A stretch of 64,000 nt of DNA, taken from contig NZ_JANCOJ010000001.1 of assembly GCF_024295625.1 (NCBI RefSeq), positions 434,001 through 498,000 of the forward strand, given 5' to 3'. Shown one piece after another: positions 28,847 to 38,046 of this stretch. Each line of letters opens with the position of its first letter. The stretch's first letter is position 1. The position numbers and the translations under genes were made by a program. The stretch is from Streptococcus sp. CF8_St5-11 (GTDB lineage Bacteria > Bacillota > Bacilli > Lactobacillales > Streptococcaceae). The notes beneath the pieces are model-generated. The model was given only the letters and a program-made list of their open reading frames with translations, was not told the origin of the DNA and did not search any database.

Positions 28847-29148
28847 TAGGCATCTCCTCCATCTTCTAGGATAGCTGGCACCTTGATGTAGTAGTTATCT
28901 TTTTCAGGTACATTTTTAAACAAGCGGTCACGGTCTGTCCCTTTTTCAGCAACATCCGGACGCAATACGGTCTTACGATCAGCCATAGTCGTTGTTGGGG
29001 CTACACCGGTTGTGTCCACTTCTTCCAACAATTCCACCATGTCGACAATCTTCGACAAGGTTGTCGCAAACTCAGCTGTCTCTTCTGGAGAGAATTTCAA
29101 TTTTGAAAGATTGGCAACGTGGGTTACCTCTTCTTGCGTAATTTTCAT
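28846..29148 (-). CDS. gatC: Aspartyl/glutamyl-tRNA amidotransferase subunit C
   Basis: 100 residues. The start at 29148 ([17 protein letters not shown]) is chosen because an AAGGAAG site precedes it and this is the conserved GatC N-terminus; an earlier in-frame ATG adds 11 unconserved residues. GatC wraps around GatA and stabilises the complex. First gene of gatCAB. Confidence 0.95.
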   Translation of the reverse strand: MKITQEEVTHVANLSKLKFSPEETAEFATTLSKIVDMVELLEEVDTTGVAPTTTMADRKTVLRPDVAEKGTDRDRLFKNVPEKDNYYIKVPAILEDGGDA

Positions 29149-29267
29149 CTTGCTTCCTTTCGTGAATTGATGATTTTTCAATACCCTCTATTTTACCATA
29201 ATTTAGCTCAATTTGCTTGCCTTAGAAAAAATCTGTAGGACTTTTTTGTCGCTACAGATTCTTCATT

Positions 29268-30761
29268 TTATATTGCTTTTTCGCCTAATTGTCCCATCTC
29301 TATTAGAGTTTCTTTCCAGAGTTTCTGGACATGAGATGCGAGGTAGCAAGAAGCCAAGTCATAAGAAGCCTGATGAAATGGTGCAAGGTCACTTTCAAAG
29401 AGCTGGACCAGCTTGTCTGCCAACTCTTTGACCAATTGTTCTTCGGGCACTGTCTCGCTATAAGGTACCAAAAAGCCATTTTCACCCTCTTTTATAAAAG
29501 TTGGATTGCCATAACGAGCATCAAAGCCGAGCAAGGCTAACCCTGCTCCAGCCGCCTCCATCAAGGTCAATCCAAAGGTCTCCCACTGAGAAGTGGTGAG
29601 GTAGGCTTGGTAGCAAGGATAAATCTGCTTAAGATCCGCATGACCACGTAGATGAATAAAGTCTTGCGCTTCAAGCTCCTGAATCAGGTGTCGCAAGTTG
29701 TCCGCTTCGCCACCTTTCCCATAAATATCAAGCTGAAGGGCTGGGAGTCGTTTCTGTGCTTGAGCCACTACTCGAATGGCCAAATCGATGCGTTTTCTTG
29801 GATCCAAACGGGAAGCTGTGATCACACTAAAGGGAGGTCTATCTCCTTGTGATTCCGTCAATTCTTCTAGATGCCCCACTGGAATACTATAGATCGGAAT
29901 TCCTTGGCATTCTTGTTTGGCAAGTGTCTGCTCCAAGACTTCTTTTTGAAGATCCGTTGCCGTGATGAAGTAATCGAAGCGTTTGGCATACTTGAACACA
30001 TAATAGTACTCATAGTTGAGATGGCCATTTTCAAATTCATGCTCCGAATGAAACACCATGGCGAGCTTGGAAGGATTATCTTTCTCCAACAAAGGGCGGG
30101 CAAAATCCATGCGCGAAGCCCGATCAAGCAGAATCAGATCCCCTTCTTTGAGCGAAAGTTTCGACAGAAAACGCCTCATCACTTCTGTATGGTTGGTCAA
30201 AATCTCAGGTCCCAGTTTATAGAGCCAGCTTCCACCTAACTTCAATTCTTCAAAGGCGATACTTCCATCTTGATGGTGATAGGTTCGTCTGAGAACACTA
30301 CCATACTGAAAATACTCTGTAGCAAGTTTACAAGCTCCATAATACTCTCGCTTGATCCTATTTCCAGCCAAAAGATAGTCTACGTAGCGGACACAGTTTG
30401 GATGATAGGGATCCAGATGAAAGGTCAGGGCGTTTTCATCCGCAAATTGGTAGCGAATGGCTCTTTCCGTTTTTTCAACAACATCTAGACGAGTCAGTTG
30501 AAACTCCATTTGCAAGGCCCCCACCGTCTTTTGAGGGACTGTAGTCTGTTGATCTGTAAAGCCTAAATGAGCAAAAAGCAACTCCTCATCCCGATGCCCC
30601 AAAGAGAGGTAATAGGCCAATTTTTCTGGAGTGGGCCAAGTGGTAAAGACAAACTTCGCTGCCACTCCTAGACTCCGGAGCATCTTTGCCCGAGAGGCTT
30701 GTGCAACATCGACCCCATTGGGTTCAAATCCCACTAATAGATTAAAGGTATAAATGGTCAT
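29268..30761 (-). CDS. gtfA: GtfA-type glycosyltransferase of SRR adhesin glycosylation
   Basis: 497 residues, the usual GtfA size. An N-terminal part that recognises acceptor protein (opening MTIYTFNLLVGFEPNGVDVAQASR) is followed by a GT4-type Rossmann domain with the donor motif TSQWETFGLTLMEAAGAGLALLG (about 398-420, the E-x7-E pair). GtfA adds the first N-acetylglucosamine to serine/threonine of serine-rich-repeat adhesins. Its start overlaps gtfB by 4 bases. Gene order here is GtfB then GtfA, the reverse of the usual order. No SRR adhesin lies in the window. Confidence 0.85.
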   Translation of the reverse strand: MTIYTFNLLVGFEPNGVDVAQASRAKMLRSLGVAAKFVFTTWPTPEKLAYYLSLGHRDEELLFAHLGFTDQQTTVPQKTVGALQMEFQLTRLDVVEKTERAIRYQFADENALTFHLDPYHPNCVRYVDYLLAGNRIKREYYGACKLATEYFQYGSVLRRTYHHQDGSIAFEELKLGGSWLYKLGPEILTNHTEVMRRFLSKLSLKEGDLILLDRASRMDFARPLLEKDNPSKLAMVFHSEHEFENGHLNYEYYYVFKYAKRFDYFITATDLQKEVLEQTLAKQECQGIPIYSIPVGHLEELTESQGDRPPFSVITASRLDPRKRIDLAIRVVAQAQKRLPALQLDIYGKGGEADNLRHLIQELEAQDFIHLRGHADLKQIYPCYQAYLTTSQWETFGLTLMEAAGAGLALLGFDARYGNPTFIKEGENGFLVPYSETVPEEQLVKELADKLVQLFESDLAPFHQASYDLASCYLASHVQKLWKETLIEMGQLGEKAI

Positions 30762-32041
30762 GCTGTTCCTCCCTCTAATCGCTTAAAGATCTCTTTTAGA
30801 GCATCTTTTTCTGGCAGTTCCAAGATCCGCACTTGCTCTCTTAACATTTCTTTGAAGGCCTCTGGATGCTGGAACAATATTTCTAGTTGCTGTTTCATTT
30901 CTTCGACTGTATCGGTAATCGTGCTCAATTCTTTATAGGCTTCCTGGTGCACCGTGCTCTTTAAACCAAACAAGACTAGCCCATTTTCAAGAGCACGTAT
31001 ACTACTGTTCATCACTTCTTCACCTTGGTTGCAATCCAGATAAATAGAACATCTAGCTAATAAACTCTCATAATTCCCCAGCGAAATCCCTGGATAGAGG
31101 CGTACATTTGGTCGAGCCACTAAATCTGTTAATTTCGGACCCATGGCTGTTAAGGCTGCAATATGAAAGGTCACTTGTGGGAATTGATGGACCAGGCTAG
31201 ATAAGCCTTCGACCTCTTGAGAAGCCGTCATGATCAGGGCTTCTGGTTGAAAACTTTCCTGCTCCACATCTACTAGCCCCGACAGAGCCGTGATTCCGTC
31301 TTTTTTCTCACTCAAAATGCCATCTTCTACCAACAAAATCTGGCCAACCTGCTCTTTGATCTCATCTAGAGCATGAGCTTCACGAGCACAGTAGGCTAGT
31401 CGCTCCTTTGGTATCTCTTTCACAAAAGCTAGCAAGCTCTGATCCATCAAAAGGATGGCTTCATCTTCCGGCAAGACTTGTTTCAGAACAGCTTTTTGAA
31501 GCTCTTCTTTATTAGCATACAGATGATCCCGTCCTTTAGGGGGTTGATACAAAAAGATCCCTTGCGAAATATAATGAAGCAGGACTTCTTCTTGCTGACG
31601 GTTCAAATAAATGTCTAAATATGGTTGACCAGTTTCCGTAAGGAGACTCTGTTTGCTTCTCCAACCATAGCGATTGTAGAAATCAATAGATGCGATCTCT
31701 TCTCCCTGACCAAACCACTCTACTCTGTCAACCGTTCGTGACAAGATATCCCCTCGCAAAACCACATTGGCACGACGTTCCTCCCCATCAAAAAGATAGG
31801 TCGTGATCCCAAGCGTCCAACATTCCCATAATTCTGGAACTTCTAGATCATTGAAAAATAAAGGGTTCCCAACTTTTGATGCCGGGTCTTTTTGGGTAAA
31901 AAAGGTCGCCAGACTCTCTGTCTGTTCAGCTATATCTGTTTCCAAATTGGTCACAAACACACGGTAGGGCTGGCCAAGTGTGTCCAATAATTTTCGCAAA
32001 CGATCCAGCTCTCTGGTCTGCTCTGATGCAATAATGAACAT
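30758..32041 (-). CDS. gtfB: GtfB-type glycosylation chaperone subunit
   Basis: 427 residues, matching the accessory-Sec glycosylation partner GtfB, a catalytically dead GT-like protein that forms a complex with GtfA and holds the unmodified adhesin. Features seen: WECWTLGITTYLFDGEERRANVV (about 93-115), a GMGPKLTDL-like segment and the C-terminal half with a degenerate GT-B site. Overlap with gtfA implies equal expression of the pair. Upstream, 26 bases separate it from the GT2 gene. Confidence 0.82.
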   Translation of the reverse strand: MFIIASEQTRELDRLRKLLDTLGQPYRVFVTNLETDIAEQTESLATFFTQKDPASKVGNPLFFNDLEVPELWECWTLGITTYLFDGEERRANVVLRGDILSRTVDRVEWFGQGEEIASIDFYNRYGWRSKQSLLTETGQPYLDIYLNRQQEEVLLHYISQGIFLYQPPKGRDHLYANKEELQKAVLKQVLPEDEAILLMDQSLLAFVKEIPKERLAYCAREAHALDEIKEQVGQILLVEDGILSEKKDGITALSGLVDVEQESFQPEALIMTASQEVEGLSSLVHQFPQVTFHIAALTAMGPKLTDLVARPNVRLYPGISLGNYESLLARCSIYLDCNQGEEVMNSSIRALENGLVLFGLKSTVHQEAYKELSTITDTVEEMKQQLEILFQHPEAFKEMLREQVRILELPEKDALKEIFKRLEGGTA

Positions 32042-32067
32042 GCTGATCCTTTCTCATCAATAAGTTC

Positions 32068-32967
32068 TTAGTCCATGGTTTCAACGAAACTGAGGTTGAT
32101 CACCACGCGCTCATAGGTTTCTGACTCTTGCAAGCCAGCTTCTTCTAGTTTTTCAAGAGCCCGTTTCAACCGCGTTTTATAGATATAGCGGTGCCAGGTC
32201 AGATCATAGCCCAACATCCCAAGAAGAGCCAATTTTTCTTGCTTGGCTTCCATCTCATCGAGTACCCGCTTTTCTGTCCAAACCTGGGACAGAGTATCTG
32301 AACGACCCACGCGATACCAATAAATACATTTCTCCGTATGGACCACCCGATTGGCTTTTAAGAAGAGCTTGTACATGAGAAAGTTATCTTCAACATTTTT
32401 TCCGACCGGAAAACGAAGTCCTTCAAATAAACCACGCTTATAGAGTTTCATCATGGCACACGCCCAGGCCATATCTCTGGTCTCCTGAATGGCATCGTGG
32501 TCCATAATTGCTCGCCCCTCATAAAGGGTCTCTGAATAATCATCGTCCGTTACCTTGATCAAGTATTTGCTACTACTGTCATCATAGAGGTTATAGTTGG
32601 CTACCGAGACATCCGCATCATACTTCTTCAGTTGGCGATAGAGCACTTCTACATAGTCCTCCGTCACCCAGTCATCTGGATCAATAAAAGTGATGTAATC
32701 TCCAGTCGCTAACTCAATCCCTGTATTGCGGGCAGCGGATAAGCCCCCATTTTCTTGGCGGACGTAGCGGATGCGCGCATCCTTCCTAAAAAATTCTTTA
32801 CAGATCTCTTCTGACTGATCTGGCGAACCATCATTGACCAATATGATCTCTAAATTCGGGTAAGTCTGATGGATAACCGTCTCCAAACATTGCCTCAAAT
32901 AAGCTTCTACATTATAGATGGGAATGATAATACTGACTACTTCATTTGCTTCCATACTTCTTCTCAT
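32068..32967 (-). CDS. Family 2 glycosyltransferase
   Basis: 299 residues (or 295 from the ATG at 32955). The GT-A fold is shown by SIIIPIYNVEAYLRQCLETV, NDGSPD (about 45-50), NGGLSAARNTG and the metal site FIDPDDW (about 94-100). No membrane segment is present, so it acts in the cytoplasm, adding a sugar to a protein-linked or lipid-linked glycan. It overlaps the GT8 gene by 26 bases, part of one four-gene operon. It probably extends the glycan started by GtfA/B; inference. Confidence 0.88.
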   Translation of the reverse strand: MRRSMEANEVVSIIIPIYNVEAYLRQCLETVIHQTYPNLEIILVNDGSPDQSEEICKEFFRKDARIRYVRQENGGLSAARNTGIELATGDYITFIDPDDWVTEDYVEVLYRQLKKYDADVSVANYNLYDDSSSKYLIKVTDDDYSETLYEGRAIMDHDAIQETRDMAWACAMMKLYKRGLFEGLRFPVGKNVEDNFLMYKLFLKANRVVHTEKCIYWYRVGRSDTLSQVWTEKRVLDEMEAKQEKLALLGMLGYDLTWHRYIYKTRLKRALEKLEEAGLQESETYERVVINLSFVETMD

Positions 32968-34165
32968 TTCTCTTTAAATAAGCACGAATCGCTGTCACCA
33001 TATCCTGCACCTGGTCATCCCTAAACACCTGATTCTCACCATTCTCCACATGATTGGTTCCTTCAAAAGAAAAAATAGGGAGACCTTGTTGATTGATCGT
33101 TTGCGTTATCTGATCGACCTCATCATAGGGATTGATATCCAAATAAAAATCCAATTTTTCTAGGACTTTTCGACTGGTCAAGGGATCAAAAGAGGGATAA
33201 AGAAAGAGGTTAGGGTAGCGTTCCAATTGCACCAAGTTAAAACCAAAATGACTATGGGCAAGGACATGAATCGCGACATCTGGCAACTCTTTTAACAACG
33301 TCTCCAACTCGTGGATATCTGCTGTATGGGTATATATACCGGCATGATAAGGAAAAGTTCCCACTAGATCTTGATAGGTTTGTTTCAAAATCGGTTTTCG
33401 AAGCAAAATTTCCTCCCAAGAGAGGGCATAATAAAACCACCATAGATCGCGGAAACGATTGAAACGTTTAGAGGTCCATGGTTTATTATGAGAGGTGTAA
33501 TGAATGACCGCAGGAATCCCTTGAAAGGCCTCATACCAGTCCAAGTCCCCATAGAGGTACTGGTCCTTATCAGATCCTACTTGTAGATTATAAGTCCAAG
33601 GCAATGGATACCAAGCATCTTTGAAATACATATTTAAAATCCCTTGATCTCCATAAACATGCTGATGATGCTCACGAGTGAGGTCAAAAAGAGCCTCTGT
33701 CACTTGGTGCTCTTGCCACCAAGCCTTATCAATCACCAAAAGTCCAGCATTAAAACCATCTGTTGTCGTCGGCTTATCGACCACTGCACCCAGTCCATAA
33801 CCTTTTAGATCGACCTCAAATAAAGGCGATAAATCCTGTGTAAGGATCATATCACAATCCAGATAGAGGATTCGCTCTTCTTCCACAATCTCTGGAATAG
33901 CGTAACGGAAATAGGTCGCATAGTGAATATGGTCACTTGGAAGCGAAAAGGACTGGAATTGCTCGGGAGACATCCGACAATTGATCACTTCTGAATCCAA
34001 CTGGCGCAAGCGCTGATTCATGATAGTAAACCACTCAGTTGGTAGATCTTCATTTAAAACATAGATTTTCAACTGGTCCTGATGGGCACACAGTGACTTC
34101 ATAGCGGTTTCCAACTTTTCCATATAAGACAGATTGGCTGAAAACACGACAGCTTTTTTACTCAT
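32942..34165 (-). CDS. Family 8 glycosyltransferase with C-terminal extension
   Basis: 407 residues. Residues 1-265 form a GT8 domain with the DxD metal site LYLDCDMIL (Asp 103 and 105), the GFNAGLLVID loop and YGDQGILN. The last 130 residues (from about 275) form a separate domain like that seen in the accessory glycosyltransferases of SRR adhesin loci, resembling a degenerate GT-B half. A GGGGAAG site supports the start. It heads the operon GT8-GT2-gtfB-gtfA. Confidence 0.85.
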   Translation of the reverse strand: MSKKAVVFSANLSYMEKLETAMKSLCAHQDQLKIYVLNEDLPTEWFTIMNQRLRQLDSEVINCRMSPEQFQSFSLPSDHIHYATYFRYAIPEIVEEERILYLDCDMILTQDLSPLFEVDLKGYGLGAVVDKPTTTDGFNAGLLVIDKAWWQEHQVTEALFDLTREHHQHVYGDQGILNMYFKDAWYPLPWTYNLQVGSDKDQYLYGDLDWYEAFQGIPAVIHYTSHNKPWTSKRFNRFRDLWWFYYALSWEEILLRKPILKQTYQDLVGTFPYHAGIYTHTADIHELETLLKELPDVAIHVLAHSHFGFNLVQLERYPNLFLYPSFDPLTSRKVLEKLDFYLDINPYDEVDQITQTINQQGLPIFSFEGTNHVENGENQVFRDDQVQDMVTAIRAYLKRNEKKYGSK

Positions 34166-34232
34166 AACTTCCCCTTTTTTCTTTCATTAGAATACCATTT
34201 TCAAGTGAGGAAAACAATTTCTAAGCCCCAAA

Positions 34233-34266
34233 AAAGAGGCCTAGACAAGTGTCTATGACCTCTTTT
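34233..34266 (-). terminator. Rho-independent terminator of codY-pncA
   Basis: Minus-strand hairpin with arms AAAAGAGGTCATAGACA and TGTCTAGGCCTCTTTT, followed by TT, 11 bases after the pncA stop. Confidence 0.85.
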
Positions 34267-34277
34267 ACATCGGTTTC

Positions 34278-34856
34278 TTATTTTTGGTCTAATACAGCTA
34301 GTGTATCGTCTACCAAACTTGCCCCTAAGACATGCTTGAAGTGATTCAAAGCAAACTGGTGGTTTTCAGGAGTGAGCGACGCCACTGCAGGTTCCACAAC
34401 TTCGATCTGATAACCCAGATTGTAGGCATCAACCGCTGTATGAAGGACACAGATATCGGTCAAGACACCCGTCAAAATAACGGTATCCACATGACGTTCC
34501 CGAAGGCGGATATCTAGATCCGTCCCTGAAAAAGCAGAATAATGACGTTTGTCCATCCAAAAGACGCGTGAATCCGCTTTGTGCTCCCGATAAAAATCTG
34601 CTAAAGGGCCGTACAAATCACGTCCACTAGTCCCAATGATATTATGGGGTGGGAAGAGCTTGCTTTCAGGATGAAAAGGATCGTCTACATCATGCGCATC
34701 AATGGCAAAAAAGACATAGGCTCCTTGGTCAAAGGCCAATTGGGTCACCTGAGCAATGCTCTCAGAAATGGCTTGGGCGGGAGCCCCTGCCGTTAGCTTA
34801 CCTTCATCCGCTACAAAATCAACGGTGTAGTCAATCGAAATTAATGCTTTAGCCAT
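34278..34856 (-). CDS. pncA: Nicotinamidase / isochorismatase family hydrolase
   Basis: 192 residues. The catalytic triad is visible: Asp in SIDYTVDFV (Asp 9), Lys in WMDKRHYSAF (about 103) and Cys in LTDICVLHTA (about 137). In streptococci the gene directly downstream of codY encodes this protein, taken to hydrolyse nicotinamide to nicotinate for NAD recycling. Its ATG overlaps the codY stop by one base, so it shares CodY's autoregulated promoter. Confidence 0.88.
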   Translation of the reverse strand: MAKALISIDYTVDFVADEGKLTAGAPAQAISESIAQVTQLAFDQGAYVFFAIDAHDVDDPFHPESKLFPPHNIIGTSGRDLYGPLADFYREHKADSRVFWMDKRHYSAFSGTDLDIRLRERHVDTVILTGVLTDICVLHTAVDAYNLGYQIEVVEPAVASLTPENHQFALNHFKHVLGASLVDDTLAVLDQK

Positions 34857-35644
34857 TAGTAGTCTCTTTTCTTAATTTCTTCAAAAATATCTGGTATCAA
34901 CACTTTGAGATAGGTTCCCTTCATTCCGAGTGAACGACTTTCAATAATACCAGCAGATTCCAATTTCCGAAGTGCATTGACAATCACAGAACGAGTAATG
35001 CCAATACGATCTGCGATGATAGAAGCAGTCAACTGACCTTCATTGCCTTTCAATTCACTAAGGATGGCAGATACGGCACGCAATTCGGAGTAAGACAAGG
35101 TATTGACAGCCATATTCACCGCTGTGCGACGACGAATATTCTTCTCGTCCTCCTCGCGTTGGTAGTTCAACATTTGAATCCCTACCACGGTACTAGCAAT
35201 CTCAACCAAGATCAAATCATCATCCGCAAACTGTTTATCATTGCGCCAAATGATTAAGGAACCCAACCGAATCCCAGACACATGAATAGGCGCAATAGTG
35301 GTCAAGCCATCAGGAAATTCAGACTTGGTTTCAACTGGAAAGATACTCAAATCATGGTCCACATCTAAATTAGCTTCTGTATCGTAGACCAAACTAGCCG
35401 CCTTGGCATAATCTTCTGGTAATTTTTTATTTTGAAAGAAAGCTTCTACCCGGTCATTGTTGGTCTTGTAACGCATGAAATAACCAAGAAGAGTTCCCTT
35501 ACTGTTAATGATACAGGCATTACAGTGAATAATATCCGCCAATTGCTGGGCAATATCATTGTAAGGCATCTCAGCTTGCAACTGTTCATCTGTCCGTTTC
35601 AAGATGGATGTAATTTTACGTGTCTTTTCTAATAAGTTTGCCAT
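34856..35644 (-). CDS. codY: GTP- and branched-chain-amino-acid-sensing regulator CodY
   Basis: 262 residues, full length. The N-terminal GAF domain (about 1-155) binds isoleucine/valine; the C-terminal winged helix-turn-helix has the highly conserved [43 protein letters not shown] region (about 205-245). CodY represses amino acid and peptide uptake genes in rich medium. A near-perfect CodY box abuts its -35, indicating autoregulation. Confidence 0.97.
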   Translation of the reverse strand: MANLLEKTRKITSILKRTDEQLQAEMPYNDIAQQLADIIHCNACIINSKGTLLGYFMRYKTNNDRVEAFFQNKKLPEDYAKAASLVYDTEANLDVDHDLSIFPVETKSEFPDGLTTIAPIHVSGIRLGSLIIWRNDKQFADDDLILVEIASTVVGIQMLNYQREEDEKNIRRRTAVNMAVNTLSYSELRAVSAILSELKGNEGQLTASIIADRIGITRSVIVNALRKLESAGIIESRSLGMKGTYLKVLIPDIFEEIKKRDY

Positions 35645-35670
35645 AATAAACCTCGCATATAGTCAGCTAA

Positions 35671-35717
35671 AGTATATCATATAAGTGTGAGAATTTCAAT
35701 CAAATTATCTGAAAATT
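35671..35717 (-). promoter_or_regulatory. codY promoter with adjacent CodY box
   Basis: On the minus strand TTGAAA (35699-35694), a 17-base spacer and TATACT (35676-35671) form the promoter. Directly upstream, 35703-35717 reads AATTATCTGAAAATT on the plus strand, 14 of 15 matches to the CodY consensus AATTTTCWGAAAATT. Binding there would block the -35, consistent with autorepression. Confidence 0.75.
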
Positions 35718-35797
35718 ATTTATTTTTTCTACAATTATGCACAATTCAGAAAAATGGCGATGAGATAACATGGATTTTATAGAATGAAACAAAAAAA

Positions 35798-35972
35798 GAG
35801 AGTGGGACAGAAATCGGTAATTCGTTAGAATTCGATTTCGTCGTCCCACCTCCGCACAGTTGAGTAGGGCTATAAAAGCTGATGAAATCAGCGTAGTAGA
35901 GTCCACTCAACCACTGCGTCTTGCTCGACAATCCAAAGACAATTGAGAGGCTAGGACTTTTGTCCCAGCCTC
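35798..35972 (-). repeat. 175-bp three-hairpin intergenic repeat, copy 3
   Basis: Opposite orientation to copies 1, 2, 4 and 5. It lies between the alaT stop (10 bases away) and the codY promoter. In the middle hairpin the arm reads AGTCC instead of AGCCC, turning one G-C pair into a G.U pair in RNA. Together with the codY promoter it fills the 338-base gap. Confidence 0.85.
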
Positions 35973-35982
35973 CTTTAACTAA

Positions 35983-37197
35983 TTAGCGTTTGTATTGTTT
36001 CAAGAAACGAGTCATTTTTTCTTGAATTTGAGCCAATTCATCCACACGTGGGAGGTAAACGATCCGGAAGTGATCTGGGTCCTTCCAGTTAAAGCCACGG
36101 CCATGAACCAAAAGAATCTTTTCTTGCTTCAAGAATTCTAAAACAAATTGTTCATCGTCATCCACGCGGTACATATCCCGATCAATCTTAGGGAAGATAT
36201 ACAATCCAGCCTTTGGCTTAACAGCTGAGAGGCCCGGAATCTCATTGATGGCTTTGTAAATAAAGTTCCGTTGTTCGTAGATTCGACCACCTGGAAGCAA
36301 GAGTTCATCCACAGATTGGTAGCCTCCAAGAGAGGTTTGCACAACATGTTGAGATAAGACATTTGAGCAAAGACGCATATTGGACAACATGTTCAAGCCT
36401 TCGATATAGCCCTTCACATGATGCTTCGGACCAGACAGAACCATCCAACCAACACGGAAACCTGCAATCCGGTGAGATTTTGACAAGCCATTCATACTCA
36501 CACAGAAAAGATCAGGCGCTAAGCTTGCAATAGCCGTGTGCTTTTCGCCATCCATGACCAAGCGATCGTAGATTTCATCCGCAAAGATGATCAAGTTATT
36601 TTGGCGAGCAATCTCTACAATCTCAAGCAAGATCTCATCTGGATAGAGGGCACCCGTTGGGTTATTCGGGTTGATGACAACGATGGCTTTGGTATTTGAG
36701 GTAATTTTCGACTTGATATCCTCGATATCTGGATACCAGTTTGCTTCTTCATCACAAAGATAGTGAACCGCATTCCCACCAGCTAGGCTGACAGCTGCTG
36801 TCCAAAGAGGATAGTCCGGCATAGGAACCAAGACTTCATCGCCATTGTCGAGCAGTCCTTGCATGGACATGACGATCAGCTCACTCACTCCATTTCCAAG
36901 GTAAATATCATCAATATCCACATTTGGAATTTTTTTCAACTGGCAGTACTGCATGATGGCCTTGCGGGCTGAAAAGATCCCTTTTGAATCCGAATAGCCT
37001 TCACTATCACGCGCATTCATGATCAAATCATGGATAACTTCATCTGGAGCTGTAAAACCAAATTCAGCAGGATTCCCTGTATTCAAACGAAGAATTTTTT
37101 CTCCATTTGCTCGCATGCGCATGGCTTCTTCCAAGACTGGACCACGAATATCGTAAGCGACATGTTCGAGTTTGCTTGATTTATTATATTCCTTCAT
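35983..37197 (-). CDS. alaT: PLP-dependent aminotransferase AlaT
   Basis: 404 residues of the aspartate aminotransferase fold I class. NPNNPTGALYPDE (about 177-189) binds the substrate carboxylate, and the PLP lysine is in LSKSHRIAGFRVGWM (about 240). The streptococcal enzyme next to codY is annotated as AlaT, glutamate-pyruvate transaminase. Single gene with a strong promoter at 37227-37255; repeat copy 3 lies after it. Confidence 0.9.
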   Translation of the reverse strand: MKEYNKSSKLEHVAYDIRGPVLEEAMRMRANGEKILRLNTGNPAEFGFTAPDEVIHDLIMNARDSEGYSDSKGIFSARKAIMQYCQLKKIPNVDIDDIYLGNGVSELIVMSMQGLLDNGDEVLVPMPDYPLWTAAVSLAGGNAVHYLCDEEANWYPDIEDIKSKITSNTKAIVVINPNNPTGALYPDEILLEIVEIARQNNLIIFADEIYDRLVMDGEKHTAIASLAPDLFCVSMNGLSKSHRIAGFRVGWMVLSGPKHHVKGYIEGLNMLSNMRLCSNVLSQHVVQTSLGGYQSVDELLLPGGRIYEQRNFIYKAINEIPGLSAVKPKAGLYIFPKIDRDMYRVDDDEQFVLEFLKQEKILLVHGRGFNWKDPDHFRIVYLPRVDELAQIQEKMTRFLKQYKR

Positions 37198-37226
37198 ATT
37201 CTGCCTCGATTCACGAAATTATCTCT

Positions 37227-37255
37227 ATTATACCACTAGTTCAAATAGAGTACAA
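37227..37255 (-). promoter_or_regulatory. alaT promoter
   Basis: On the minus strand TTGTAC (37255-37250), 17-base spacer, TATAAT (37232-37227), with a TGG extended -10 immediately before the hexamer. It lies 30 bases upstream of the alaT start. Confidence 0.8.
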
Positions 37256-37404
37256 ATTGAGGACTTTATAAATTCTGCAAAAATATACCAGAAAAGTGAG
37301 ACTTTACCTTTACATTCTAGCTTAAAAGGAATAAAATATAAGTGTATAAAGAATAGAAGAACTTCTGTTCTATCCATGTTTTCAAGCTATAAGGAGGTAG
37401 GGTT

Positions 37405-37857
37405 ATGTCTCAAAAATACGAAAACATCATGGTCGCCGTCGACGGTTCCCATGAAGCAGAATTAGCCTTTGAAAAAGGGGTTAATGTTTCTCTTCGCAAC
37501 GGCTCTAAATTGACTATTGTCCACGTCATCGATACCCGTGCCCTTCAAAGTGTCTCAACCTTTGATGCTGAAGTCTACGAAGAATTGCAAGAAGAAGCCA
37601 ATGAATTGCTCAAAGGCTACAAGGAACGTGCTGAAAAAGTCGGGGTTCAAAATATTGCGACTGTTGTAGAAATGGGAAATCCAAAAGTCCTCTTGGCCAA
37701 TGATATCCCAAGCAAAGAAGGGGTTGACCTTATTTTGGTCGGTGCTACTGGACTCAATGCATTCGAACGCTTAATGGTCGGATCCTCCTCAGAATACATC
37801 CTTCGCCACGCCAAAGTAGACTTACTAGTGGTGCGCGATAAGGATAAAACCATGTAA
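37405..37857 (+). CDS. Universal stress protein (UspA family)
   Basis: 150 residues, a single Usp domain. The N-terminal strand IMVAVDGSHEAELAF and the ATP-binding loop GATGLNAFERLMVGSSSEYILRHA (about 118-141, with G-x2-G-x9-GS) are intact, suggesting an ATP-binding type. The role in streptococci is in stress tolerance, poorly defined. GGAGG 7-8 bases upstream supports the start. It stands alone between alaT (divergent) and the HAD gene (convergent). Confidence 0.92.
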   Translation: MSQKYENIMVAVDGSHEAELAFEKGVNVSLRNGSKLTIVHVIDTRALQSVSTFDAEVYEELQEEANELLKGYKERAEKVGVQNIATVVEMGNPKVLLANDIPSKEGVDLILVGATGLNAFERLMVGSSSEYILRHAKVDLLVVRDKDKTM

Positions 37858-37867
37858 GAAAGAAAAA

Positions 37868-38042
37868 GAGGCTGGGACAAAAGTCCTAGCCTCTCAATTG
37901 TCTTTGGATTGTCGAGCAAGACGCAGTGGTTGAGTGGGCTCTACTACGCTGATTTCATCAGCTTTTACAGCCCTACTCAACTGTGCGGAGGTGGGACGAC
38001 GAAATCGAATTCTAACGAATTACCGATTTCTGTCCCACTCTC
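37868..38042 (+). repeat. 175-bp three-hairpin intergenic repeat, copy 4
   Basis: Fills the convergent gap between the universal stress protein gene (stop 10 bases before) and the HAD fusion gene (stop 4 bases after), an ideal place for a bidirectional terminator. The sequence is very close to copy 1. Confidence 0.85.
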
Positions 38043-38046
38043 TTTT

